Positions 26,112 through 38,073 of a stretch of DNA of 64,000 nucleotides are shown one piece after another (the first letter of the stretch is position 1; the number at the start of each line of letters is the position of its first letter). The stretch spans positions 99,433-163,432 of the forward strand of contig JAOADJ010000025.1 in the NCBI GenBank assembly GCA_026417375.1, written 5' to 3'. This stretch comes from Melioribacteraceae bacterium. GTDB taxonomy: Bacteria; Bacteroidota; Ignavibacteria; Ignavibacteriales; Melioribacteraceae. The notes beneath the pieces were generated by a model. The model worked only from the letters and a program-made list of their open reading frames with translations, did no database searches and was not told where the DNA came from. The translations under genes were made by a program, and so were the position numbers.

Positions 26112-27911
26112 TTACCTAATCTTTGATAAAGCTAAATCTTGATTTTTAATTTCACTTGGTTTTTCTTTTATTAAGTATGCTTTAATTACATCTCTAGCAA
26201 TTGGAGCCGCAGCAGTACTTCCAAATCCAGCATTTTCAACAATTACTGCAATTGCAATTTTAGGATTATCATAGGGTGCAAAACCAACAAACACAGCATG
26301 ATCTTTTCCGTGTGGATTTTGTGCCGTTCCGGTTTTTCCTGCAATATTTAGTTTCGGATCTTTTATATTAACAGCCGTACCAGCTCCGTTAACCACAAGC
26401 CACATAGCTTTACGAACAACATCAAATGTTTTTTTACTAATTCCAACGTTTATATACTTCGGTTGAACTTCGCTTCTTTTGTTCGTTTTAGTATCAACAT
26501 ATGCTTTAAGAAAATGTGGTTTTGCTGATTTTCCATAATTAGCAATTAAAGCTGCATACTGAGCCATTTGAATTGGAGTTACACTTAATTCACCTTGACC
26601 AATTCCTAAACTAACAACAAATCCTTTTGTCCAACCATTTTTTCCATAAACTTTGTTATAATATTCTGTTGATGGAACAATGCCCGGATATTCTTCAGAA
26701 ATATCTACACCAGATTTATGTCCAAATCCAAATAGTTTTGAATATTTAGACCAACGATCTAAACCAAGTTTTACAACTGTTGAATAATAAAATGTGTTAC
26801 ATGATTTTTCTATTGAAGTGTAAATATCTGTACTTCCATGTGTATGTAAACATTTAAAGAAATGATCTCCATATTTAAATCCACCGGGACAACTAATTCT
26901 TGATGTTGTATCAATTAATCCTTCTTCTAATGCAGCAATTGCAGAAATCATTTTAAAAGTTGATCCAGGTGAATAATAACCCATTGTAGCTCTATTGAGC
27001 ATTGGTTTATCTTTATCCTGCATTAACTCAGTAAATTTTTTTGATGAAGTAACAGTTGCAAAATCATTAAGATTAAATTCCGGTGCACTTACAAATGCAA
27101 TTATTTCACCAGTTGAGGGTTCAATAGCAACTACTGCTCCTCTTTTATCTTTAAATGATTCTTCTGCTACTTTCTGAGCATCTTTATCAATTCCTAAAAT
27201 TAAATCATAACCTTTTATTGTTGGAACATCCTCTTTACCTTCTTTAAAACTACCAATAGTTTTTTGTCGTGAATCAACCAGAACATAATTAATTCCCTTT
27301 TTACCACGCAAAATATCTTCATATGTTTTTTCAATTCCACTAAAACCAATTTCATCTCCCATCATATATTCATTTTTTCTTTTTTGCAAAATTGAAGAAG
27401 GAATCTCTTTAGTATATCCAAACATATGTGCACCCATTACACCAAAAGAATAATCTCTCTGTGTTTCCATAACATAATCAACACCTTGCAATTTTGAAGC
27501 ATTTTCTTCATACCATGCAATAACTTTGAAATCAACATCTTTTGCAATTCTTCTTGGTATAAATTTAGAGTAGCTTTCACTTGCTTTTAATAATTTTGCC
27601 AAGTAACCTTTTTCATAACCCAAAATACTTTCGATGTAAGGATTTAATGTATCATTGTATTCAGATGGTGTAATTCTCAAAGAGAAAGATGGTTTATTAC
27701 CAACTAAAACTTTTCCATATCTATCAAATAAAATTCCACGTGGTGCAGTTTGGTAAATGGGTTTTACACTGTTTTCATTTGAACGTTCATTATAAACAGG
27801 TCCGTTTAAAATTTGCATGCTAAATAGTTGCACTATTGAAATTGCAACGTATCCAACTATGATAATAAATAAAATTCTTTTTCTTGCGAGTGAACCAAAA
27901 TTTTCGCTCAT
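26112..27911 (-). CDS. mrdA: Penicillin-binding protein 2, elongasome transpeptidase
   Basis: A 599-aa class B PBP with an N-terminal membrane anchor (about 12-33), a non-penicillin-binding dimerisation domain and a C-terminal transpeptidase domain. Catalytic motifs are STFK (nucleophile Ser near residue 317), SCN near 369, and KTGT near 526. The early motif PRGILFDRYG is the usual class B signature. It cross-links new glycan made by RodA. It overlaps mreD by 4 bp and is followed by rodA, the standard elongasome arrangement. Confidence 0.95.
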   Translation of the reverse strand: MSENFGSLARKRILFIIIVGYVAISIVQLFSMQILNGPVYNERSNENSVKPIYQTAPRGILFDRYGKVLVGNKPSFSLRITPSEYNDTLNPYIESILGYEKGYLAKLLKASESYSKFIPRRIAKDVDFKVIAWYEENASKLQGVDYVMETQRDYSFGVMGAHMFGYTKEIPSSILQKRKNEYMMGDEIGFSGIEKTYEDILRGKKGINYVLVDSRQKTIGSFKEGKEDVPTIKGYDLILGIDKDAQKVAEESFKDKRGAVVAIEPSTGEIIAFVSAPEFNLNDFATVTSSKKFTELMQDKDKPMLNRATMGYYSPGSTFKMISAIAALEEGLIDTTSRISCPGGFKYGDHFFKCLHTHGSTDIYTSIEKSCNTFYYSTVVKLGLDRWSKYSKLFGFGHKSGVDISEEYPGIVPSTEYYNKVYGKNGWTKGFVVSLGIGQGELSVTPIQMAQYAALIANYGKSAKPHFLKAYVDTKTNKRSEVQPKYINVGISKKTFDVVRKAMWLVVNGAGTAVNIKDPKLNIAGKTGTAQNPHGKDHAVFVGFAPYDNPKIAIAVIVENAGFGSTAAAPIARDVIKAYLIKEKPSEIKNQDLALSKIR

Positions 27912-28393
27912 TCAAATTTCCTCTTTGATTGAAATACAACTAATAAAATTCCAAACAAAGTAGTATAAACAGCAGGCAAAAATGTTCCTTCAAAAAGTAT
28001 AACTCTTAGTTTTGTATCAGGATTAAAATTTCCAACTTCGGAATAAATTAAAAAGTAAATTACACTTGAAATAAATAAGTAAAAAAGAAACAAATAAGTT
28101 GAAATATTTTCAGTTATTCTATTTTCACTATAAAAATAACCAACAATAAACATACTAATAGTCATTGCTAATGCTGAAGCTCCTAATACACCATTAGAAA
28201 ATAAATCGAAAAATAATCCAAAAATAAATCCTAAAATCATTCCATAAATTTGACCACCAATTAATGTATAATAAACCAAAAGTAATAAAATTAGTTGTGG
28301 AACGATTTCATAAACTGAAATTAAAGGAATAACAACTAGTTGTATTATCAATATTGGGATGAAAATCAAAATTGGTTTTAAATAATTTATCAT
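27908..28393 (-). CDS. mreD: Rod shape-determining protein MreD
   Basis: A 161-aa membrane protein with about five hydrophobic segments. Its place between mreC and mrdA, with 4-bp overlaps on both sides, and the typical pattern of GxxLGFIFGLFFDLFSNGVLGASAL support MreD. MreD is a membrane component of the elongasome, joining MreC and the RodA/PBP2 pair. Sequence conservation in this family is weak, so position and topology carry much of the assignment. Confidence 0.87.
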   Translation of the reverse strand: MINYLKPILIFIPILIIQLVVIPLISVYEIVPQLILLLLVYYTLIGGQIYGMILGFIFGLFFDLFSNGVLGASALAMTISMFIVGYFYSENRITENISTYLFLFYLFISSVIYFLIYSEVGNFNPDTKLRVILFEGTFLPAVYTTLFGILLVVFQSKRKFE

Positions 28394-29223
28394 GGTTTTT
28401 TAATTAAATTCATTTCAAGATTATTAATTTGTTTACTTGGAACAACTTTAATTACAAACAAAAAGTGGGAAGTATTAACATCTGAAAATGGCTTTACATA
28501 AAGAGTATGAAGTAACCCTAACATATTTAATTCTTTCTTTTCAATTACTCCTATTGGAATTGAAGGTGGAAATGCAGTACTAAAATCGGATGTTACTACT
28601 TCATCACCTTCTTTAACATCATAAGTTGTAGGAATATTTTTGACAATCAAATTTCTTCCATTGAAATTTAATATACCATTAACATTTGTTCTTTTGATAT
28701 TAACAGCAATGTTTAAAGATGTATTGTACAAAGTTTTAACAACAGAAAAATTTTCTGTAACATCCATTACAATTCCCGCTAATCCTTTAGTATTTATAAC
28801 AGGCATACCTTTAATTATACCATCATTTGAGCCTTTATCAATAACAAAATTTCCTTGAAATTTATTTGTTAATTTAGATACAATATTAGTTGGAATTAAA
28901 TTATAACTTGAAGTGTCTTTAATTGAAAGCATTTCTCGCAGTTCTTCATTTTCTTTTTCCGCCTTGCGAACTTTTTCAAGTTCAAGCATTAAAATTGCAT
29001 TTTGTTTTTTTAATTCGTCGATTGATTCATCTTTAACAAACAAAGAGATAAAAGAACTTGATAGTTTTTCAACAACTGCAAAATTTGCAATAGCAAATGC
29101 TTTTAATTTTTTAGCTTTTGAATTTTCGCTATTGGAAATTAAAAGTAAGCAAATTAAAACCAGAAAAAGAAGAATGAAGTATTCTTTGAATTGATATAAA
29201 ATTTTTTGTGCAAAATTTATCAT
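28390..29223 (-). CDS. mreC: Rod shape-determining protein MreC
   Basis: A 277-aa protein with one N-terminal membrane helix (about 12-30), a coiled-coil stretch (about 68-98, rich in Glu/Leu/Lys) and the double beta-barrel MreC domain (RGxx-like NKFQGNFVIDKGSNDGIIKG, then GLAGIV and GDEVVTSDFSTAFPPSIPIG). It links the cytoplasmic MreB filaments to the periplasmic synthases and activates PBP2. It shares one base with the mreB stop and overlaps mreD by 4 bp. Confidence 0.93.
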   Translation of the reverse strand: MINFAQKILYQFKEYFILLFLVLICLLLISNSENSKAKKLKAFAIANFAVVEKLSSSFISLFVKDESIDELKKQNAILMLELEKVRKAEKENEELREMLSIKDTSSYNLIPTNIVSKLTNKFQGNFVIDKGSNDGIIKGMPVINTKGLAGIVMDVTENFSVVKTLYNTSLNIAVNIKRTNVNGILNFNGRNLIVKNIPTTYDVKEGDEVVTSDFSTAFPPSIPIGVIEKKELNMLGLLHTLYVKPFSDVNTSHFLFVIKVVPSKQINNLEMNLIKKP

Positions 29224-30248
29224 TAATATGTTCTTTTACGAATAAACACCTTAGAATATTTGTTAATATTTTCAATAGCTTTGCCAGCACCACGAACAAC
29301 TGCAGTTAATGGATCTTCGGAAACATGAACAGGTAAATTAGTTTCCATTCTGATTCTTTCATCTAAACCTTTTAACAAAGCACCACCACCACTCAACATT
29401 ACACCACGATCTAAAATATCGGCTGAAAGTTCCGGAGGTGTTCTTTCAAGTGTTCTTTTTACAGCATCAACAATCTGAGATATATTTTCATTTAAAGCTT
29501 CACGAATTTCAACCGAACTAACTTCGGCAGTTTTTGGTACACCACCAACTAAATCTCTTCCTTTAACCTGAATTGTTACTTCTTCTTTTAAAGGTACAGC
29601 ACTTCCAACTTCGCACTTAATTGCTTCAGCAGTTCTTTCACCAATTAATAAATTGTAATTCTTTTTAAAGAACTGTGAAATTGCATTATTCATTTCGTCG
29701 CCGGCAATTCGTATTGATTCTTCATTAACAATTCCAGCCAAAGCAATAACAGCAATTTCAGTTGTACCACCACCAATATCAATAATCATATTACCAACTG
29801 CTGCTTCAACATCAATACCTATTCCAATAGCTGCAGCCATTGGTTCAGCAATTAAATGAACTTCTTTAGCACCAGCATGTTCGGCAGCATCGCGAACAGC
29901 ACGTTTTTCAACTTCAGTTACACCACTTGGAACAGCAATTACTATTCTTTTACTTTGAAATGTATTTGGAGTAATTTTTTTAATAAAAGCTCTGATCATT
30001 CCTTCAGCAATTTCAAAATCTGCAATTACACCATCCCGCATTGGTCTAGTAACACGAATTTCCCTATGTTCTCTTCCCTGCATTTCTTTTGCTTTATTTC
30101 CAAGTTCAATTATTCTTTTTGTGTTTCTGTCAAAAGCAACAATTGATGGTTCATTGAGAACGATTCCTTTTCCTTTAATATAAATTAAAGTGTTTGCTGT
30201 TCCTAAATCTATTGCAATATCTGTTGAGAATAAATCAAATAAACCCAT
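29223..30248 (-). CDS. mreB: Actin-like rod shape protein MreB
   Basis: A 341-aa bacterial actin. Nucleotide-binding motifs are IDLGTANTLIY (phosphate 1), IDIGGGTTEIAVIAL (phosphate 2) and LSGGGALLKGLDERI (adenosine). Length and sequence are close to the canonical family. The filaments move with the elongasome under the membrane. It is followed at once by mreC and preceded by purH at a gap of 8 bp. No separate promoter region fits in that gap, so co-transcription from the purine genes is likely. Confidence 0.97.
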   Translation of the reverse strand: MGLFDLFSTDIAIDLGTANTLIYIKGKGIVLNEPSIVAFDRNTKRIIELGNKAKEMQGREHREIRVTRPMRDGVIADFEIAEGMIRAFIKKITPNTFQSKRIVIAVPSGVTEVEKRAVRDAAEHAGAKEVHLIAEPMAAAIGIGIDVEAAVGNMIIDIGGGTTEIAVIALAGIVNEESIRIAGDEMNNAISQFFKKNYNLLIGERTAEAIKCEVGSAVPLKEEVTIQVKGRDLVGGVPKTAEVSSVEIREALNENISQIVDAVKRTLERTPPELSADILDRGVMLSGGGALLKGLDERIRMETNLPVHVSEDPLTAVVRGAGKAIENINKYSKVFIRKRTY

Positions 30249-30256
30249 TTTTATCC

Positions 30257-31780
30257 TTAATGCTTAAAATTTCTAATTCCTGTAAATATCATTGAAATAT
30301 TTTTTTTGTTTGCCGCTTCAATTACTTCATCATCACGTACGGAGCCACCCGGTTGAATAATTGAAGTTATTCCTTGTTCAGCAATTTGAATTACACCATC
30401 AGCAAATGGGAAAAATGCATCCGAAGCTGCAACTGCTCCATTTAATTCATGATTAAATTGTTTTGCTTTTTCTGATGCAATTTTTGCTGAATCAATTCTT
30501 GACATTTGTCCTGCACCAACACCAATAACTTTTTTATCTTTTGCAAAAACAATTGCATTTGATTTGGTGTGTTTACAAATAATCCAGGCAAACTTTAAAT
30601 CTTCCAATTCTTGTTCAGTATATTTTTTTGTTGTTACTAATTTTAAATCTTCATCTTTAAGTTTAGAATTATCTTTTTCCTGAACTAAAATTCCACCGGT
30701 TACTGATTTGAATTGTAATTCTTTTTCTTCAGGAAATTTTTTAATAACAACCAATCTTCTATTCTTTTTTGATTTTAAAATTTCTAATGCTTCATTGCTA
30801 AAAGAAGTTGCAATTATAATTTCTGAGAATATTTCATTTAGTTTGTTTGCTGTTTCAATATCAACTTCTCTGTTAAAAACTACAATTCCACCAAAAGCTG
30901 AAACGGGATCAGATGATAAAGCTTTTTGATATGCTTCAAAAACAGAATTAGCTACTGCGGCACCGCACGGATTAGTATGTTTTATAATTGCACAAGCTGT
31001 TTCTTCAAAATCAGAAATTAATTCTACTGCAGCTACCAAATCAACAATATTATTATAACTTAATTCTTTACCATGAATAATTTCAAAGTACTTTTCAAAC
31101 TCACCAAAAAGAAAAGCTTTTTGATGTGGGTTTTCACCATATCTTAATTCAAAACTTGCTTTAGAATTTAAACGAAAACTTTTTTTGTCAAATTGAAATT
31201 CTTTTTCAAAATAATTTGCAATCAATGTATCGTAGAAAGATGTGTAATCAAAAGCTTCGTAGGCTAATTTTTTTCTTGTTTCAATTGAAATTTTTCCGGT
31301 TTGAAGTTCTTGTAAAAAACTTTCATACTGATTTGGATTTGTTAATATTGAAACATGTTTAAAGTTTTTTGCCGAAGCACGAATTAAACTTGGGCCACCA
31401 ATATCAATATTTTCAATTTTTTCTTCTAACGAAATATCTTCTCTATTTACAACTTGCGGAAATGGATAAAGATTAACGCACACAATATCAATTGGAATAA
31501 TTTCATTTTGTTCAGCTTGAATTTTATCATTATCAAAATCATGACGCATTAAAATTCCACCAAAAATTTTTGGATGCAAAGTTTTAACTCTGCCATCAAA
31601 AATTTCCGGAAATTTTGTAAAGTCTTTTATTTCAATACAATCAATGGAATTTTCTTTTAAAAGTTTAAACGTATTTCCAGTTGCAATAATCTTATAGTTA
31701 AGCTTTGTTAATTGAAATGCAAAATCAACTATTTTCGTTTTATCAGAAACACTTATTAAAGCAAATTTAGTCACACACAC
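30257..31780 (-). CDS. purH: Bifunctional AICAR transformylase/IMP cyclohydrolase PurH
   Basis: A 507-aa enzyme for the last two steps of IMP synthesis. The N-terminal MGS-like cyclohydrolase domain shows ALISVSDKT and DGRVKTLHPKIFGGIL. The C-terminal transformylase has RYGENPHQKA, IIKHTNPCGAA and SDAFFPFADG. The start is uncertain: the upstream bases form GTGTGTGTG, giving in-frame GTG codons at 31780 and 31774, with no clear Shine-Dalgarno. The second (starting TKFALISV) fits the family better. purN ends about 11 bp upstream and mreB follows after 8 bp. Confidence 0.94.
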   Translation of the reverse strand: MCVTKFALISVSDKTKIVDFAFQLTKLNYKIIATGNTFKLLKENSIDCIEIKDFTKFPEIFDGRVKTLHPKIFGGILMRHDFDNDKIQAEQNEIIPIDIVCVNLYPFPQVVNREDISLEEKIENIDIGGPSLIRASAKNFKHVSILTNPNQYESFLQELQTGKISIETRKKLAYEAFDYTSFYDTLIANYFEKEFQFDKKSFRLNSKASFELRYGENPHQKAFLFGEFEKYFEIIHGKELSYNNIVDLVAAVELISDFEETACAIIKHTNPCGAAVANSVFEAYQKALSSDPVSAFGGIVVFNREVDIETANKLNEIFSEIIIATSFSNEALEILKSKKNRRLVVIKKFPEEKELQFKSVTGGILVQEKDNSKLKDEDLKLVTTKKYTEQELEDLKFAWIICKHTKSNAIVFAKDKKVIGVGAGQMSRIDSAKIASEKAKQFNHELNGAVAASDAFFPFADGVIQIAEQGITSIIQPGGSVRDDEVIEAANKKNISMIFTGIRNFKH

Positions 31781-31791
31781 ACCGATTAGTT

Positions 31792-32370
31792 TTATTGCAA
31801 ACTTTTAAAAAAATTATTTACAACTTTTGGTAATAAAATATGTTCAACTTCAAGAACTTTATGAGCAATTTCATCCGGTGAATTACAATCTGAAATATCT
31901 ACTTTTTCTTGCTCTATAATTTCACCATTATCATAAATTTTATCTACAAAGTGAACAGTAGCACCAGAAACTTTTTCACCACTTTCAAAAACTGCTTTAT
32001 GAACATTCATACCATACATTCCTTTTCCACCAAACTTTGGTAATAATGCAGGGTGAATGTTTATAATTTTTTTATTGAACAAATCTATAAACTCGTCAGG
32101 AATTTTTTTCAAAAATCCTGCAAGAACAATTAAATTAATATTAAGATCAAAAAATTTTTTAGCTAATGTTTTGTAATCAATAAATTCATCATTTGAAACT
32201 TCTGCAATAAAAAAAACGGGAATCGAATTTTGATTTGCAAATTCAACTGCCCCGCAATTTTTTTTATTACTTACAACAGCAACAATCTTAATTTTTTCTT
32301 TATCAATTTTTTCAAATAGCGCTTTTAAATTACTTCCTTTACCTGAAACAAACACTGCTATATTAAACAT
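31792..32370 (-). CDS. purN: Phosphoribosylglycinamide formyltransferase PurN
   Basis: A 192-aa GAR transformylase using 10-formyl-tetrahydrofolate in purine synthesis. Motifs are VSGKGSNLKALF for phosphate binding, NIHPALLPKFGG (catalytic Asn and His), and GATVHFVDKIYDNGEII containing the catalytic Asp. Length is normal. It heads the purN-purH-mre-mrdA-rodA-pyrF chain. Confidence 0.94.
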   Translation of the reverse strand: MFNIAVFVSGKGSNLKALFEKIDKEKIKIVAVVSNKKNCGAVEFANQNSIPVFFIAEVSNDEFIDYKTLAKKFFDLNINLIVLAGFLKKIPDEFIDLFNKKIINIHPALLPKFGGKGMYGMNVHKAVFESGEKVSGATVHFVDKIYDNGEIIEQEKVDISDCNSPDEIAHKVLEVEHILLPKVVNNFFKSLQ

Positions 32371-32455
32371 AAATCATAAAATTTGGTGGAAAAAATTATC
32401 TAAATGAGGTTAAATAATCAATTAAAAAGTCTTAAAAATGAAGAATTATTTACAT

Positions 32456-35583
<3,128 letters not shown>

Positions 35584-35677
35584 CTATTTTGTTTATCAAA
35601 GATAAAAAATTTTTTTTATTTGAAAGCTCTTGATTTTTTATTTATTAATTGAATTATACATTTTTTTTGTAATAGAC

Positions 35678-36631
35678 TTATTCTTCGTTAACTAAAGCTG
35701 AATTTCCTTTTGCAATTTTTAATATATAAGTTTTTTTATTTTTATTTATAAGAGAGCTATTTCGAAGCCAAGGATTAAATATTTTCAGAAGTTTATAATT
35801 AATACCATTTGATTTTGCAAATGAAACTAAATCTTTGATTGAGTAATCAACTTTCACTTCACTAAATTCAAGCTGGGGATAAAGTTCATCATCTGTTACA
35901 TAAAAACCATAATTTTTTGGATTCTTAAAAATTTCTTTTAATGCAATTATGCGGGCAATAAATCTGTAAGTTTCTTCATTCAAATAAAGATTATAATAAT
36001 TTTTAGTTTGCTGACTTTGAATTTGATTTTCAATTCCAGATATACCAAAATTATAAGATGCCCCTGCTAAAGTCCAATTACCAAGTTTAGATTTAGCTTC
36101 TAATAAATATTTACAAGCAGCTATTGTAGATTTTTCAACATCATAACGTTCATCAATTTCATTGTTTATTTCTAAACCATATTTTTTAGCCGTTGACTCC
36201 ATCAATTGCCAAAAACCTGTTGCCCCGGCAGGTGAAACTACATTAATCAATCCACTTTCTGCAACTGCTAAATATTTAAAATCATCATGAATGTTATATT
36301 CATCTAAAATTTTCTCGATCAACGGAAACCAACGATTTGCTCTTTTTAAATATAGAAGTGTAGCTGAATGCCAATAAGTATTAACTAAAAATTCTCTTTC
36401 AATTCTTTCACGAACATCAAAATCTTCCAATGGAACTTTTTCTCCACAAAAAAATAAGCTATCAGGAATTGGTGGTGAATAAATTCTTCTTTCATTTTCT
36501 GTTATAATTATTGGTTGCTGACGAATAGCATTTCTGATTTTAGCATTTAAATAAAAATAAGTAAAAGCTACAGCCGAAAATAAAACTATTATTATTGAAA
36601 TTAACAGCAAAGTATTTTTTTTATCAGCCAA
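35678..36631 (-). CDS. Membrane-anchored lytic transglycosylase (SLT domain, MltD-like)
   Basis: A 317-aa protein with an N-terminal membrane helix (about 9-28) and an SLT/GH23 domain. The catalytic Glu sits in VAESGLINVVSPAGATGFWQ, followed by DERYDVEKSTIAACKYL and ASYNFGISGIE. The C-terminus (SIKDLVSFAKSNGINYKLLK, then NPWLRN) looks like a degenerate LysM-type or MltD-tail segment. It cleaves peptidoglycan glycan strands from the periplasmic side. It stands between citrate synthase and pyrG on the same strand but with gaps of about 100 bp on each side. Confidence 0.87.
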   Translation of the reverse strand: MADKKNTLLLISIIIVLFSAVAFTYFYLNAKIRNAIRQQPIIITENERRIYSPPIPDSLFFCGEKVPLEDFDVRERIEREFLVNTYWHSATLLYLKRANRWFPLIEKILDEYNIHDDFKYLAVAESGLINVVSPAGATGFWQLMESTAKKYGLEINNEIDERYDVEKSTIAACKYLLEAKSKLGNWTLAGASYNFGISGIENQIQSQQTKNYYNLYLNEETYRFIARIIALKEIFKNPKNYGFYVTDDELYPQLEFSEVKVDYSIKDLVSFAKSNGINYKLLKIFNPWLRNSSLINKNKKTYILKIAKGNSALVNEE

Positions 36632-36666
36632 GATTTCTCCAATTTTTTTGAATGTATAAAGAAAAA

Positions 36667-36706
36667 TTTAAAAAAAAGCGGATTAACTTTTTAAAGTTAA
36701 CCCGCT
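36667..36706 (-). terminator. Rho-independent terminator downstream of citrate synthase
   Basis: On the minus strand the sequence AGCGGGTTAACTTT pairs with AAAGTTAATCCGCT (one mismatch or wobble) around a very short loop. It is followed by a run of eight or more T. It lies 25 bases beyond the citrate synthase stop. Confidence 0.85.
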
Positions 36707-36730
36707 AAAATAGTTTATTGCAAATATTAA

Positions 36731-38038
36731 TTACTTTGTTCCAAATGCAATATCTTCTAACATTTTTGTTGTTAAAGATTTTGGTCGTTCAATAGGATAA
36801 CCCAAAGCTCTTGCCCAAACGATATTTGCAGTAACACCTAAAGCACGTCCAATGCCAAATAAAACAGTATAAAAGTCATATTCTTTTACTCCATAATACC
36901 ATTGAATTACACCAGATTGAGCATCAACATTTGGCCAAGGATTTTTTGCTTTCCCTCTAGCAAGTAAAATATCCGGAACAACTTTGAAAAGTAAATCAAC
37001 ATATTTAAAAAGTGGATCATCCGGTAAATGTTTCAAACAAAATTCACGTTGAGCCATGTAACGCGGATCAGTTTTTCTAAGAACAGCATGACCAAAACCA
37101 GGAATAACCTTTCCGGCATCGAGAGTGTCATTCACAAATTTTTTCATCTCTTCTTCTGTAGGAATTTTACCACCCAATTCTTCATAAACACCATGTAACC
37201 AACGAAGTACTTCTTCATTTGCTAAACCATGAAGTGGTCCAGCTAATCCATTCAGCATTGCACTTATTGAATAATACATATCGGATAAAGCACTTGCAAC
37301 CAAATGCCCGATGTGTGCACTTACATTTCCACTTTCATGGTCACTATGAAGAATAAAATACAAACGAGAAATATCATCATATGGTTTTGGAATACCCATC
37401 ATATGTGCAAAGTTACCTCCAAAATCCAGGTTAGGATCTGGTGCAATAATATCTCCATTTCTATATTTCAACCGATAAATGAAAGCTGCTATTTCTGGTA
37501 GTTTAGCTAAAAGATTCAATCCATCTTCTAAATAATAAACCCAGTAATCATTTTTCTTTACTCCTTCATGATATTTTTTGGTAAAGATTGAATCTTTTTG
37601 CATAGACATTATTGCTGTTGCAAACATTGTCATTGGATGTGAATCAATTGGCATTGATTTGATTATATTAAAAACATAATCAGGAACTTGTTTTCGATTA
37701 TTGAACTCTTCATGAATAGCATTTACTTCATTTTCTGTTGGAAGATCACCTGTTAAAAGGAAATAATAAAACCCTTCAACATAAGGCATTTCTCCATCAG
37801 GAACTTTAGGAAGTTTTTCTAAAACTTCCGGAATTGTCAATCCTCTGAAACGAATTCCTTCGTAAGGATCAAGATAAGATATATCTGTTACAAGACTTTT
37901 AATATCTCGCATACCACCAATAATTTGTCCAATGGTAACTTCATCAACTTTTACATTACCATATTCCTTTATTAACTTTTCGGTGCGAGGTCTTTCAATT
38001 GCTATTTTTTCTTGTAGTTTTTCTTTTAGCAAGGACAT
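36731..38038 (-). CDS. gltA: Citrate synthase, eukaryotic/mitochondrial type
   Basis: A 435-aa citrate (Si)-synthase. Motifs match the mitochondrial-type branch rather than the hexameric E. coli type: HSDHESGNVSAHIGHLVASA, GLAGPLHGLANEEVLRWL (catalytic His), GFGHAVLRKTDPRYMAQREF (catalytic His), and AKNPWPNVDAQSGV with the catalytic Asp. A similar type is known in Geobacter and a few other bacteria. It condenses acetyl-CoA and oxaloacetate at the entry of the TCA cycle. AGGAGG lies just upstream of the ATG (GAGGAGGCAAAAATG), and a strong terminator follows. Confidence 0.95.
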   Translation of the reverse strand: MSLLKEKLQEKIAIERPRTEKLIKEYGNVKVDEVTIGQIIGGMRDIKSLVTDISYLDPYEGIRFRGLTIPEVLEKLPKVPDGEMPYVEGFYYFLLTGDLPTENEVNAIHEEFNNRKQVPDYVFNIIKSMPIDSHPMTMFATAIMSMQKDSIFTKKYHEGVKKNDYWVYYLEDGLNLLAKLPEIAAFIYRLKYRNGDIIAPDPNLDFGGNFAHMMGIPKPYDDISRLYFILHSDHESGNVSAHIGHLVASALSDMYYSISAMLNGLAGPLHGLANEEVLRWLHGVYEELGGKIPTEEEMKKFVNDTLDAGKVIPGFGHAVLRKTDPRYMAQREFCLKHLPDDPLFKYVDLLFKVVPDILLARGKAKNPWPNVDAQSGVIQWYYGVKEYDFYTVLFGIGRALGVTANIVWARALGYPIERPKSLTTKMLEDIAFGTK

Positions 38039-38073
38039 TTTTGCCTCCTCATTTTTTGTGAATTGCCTGCTAA

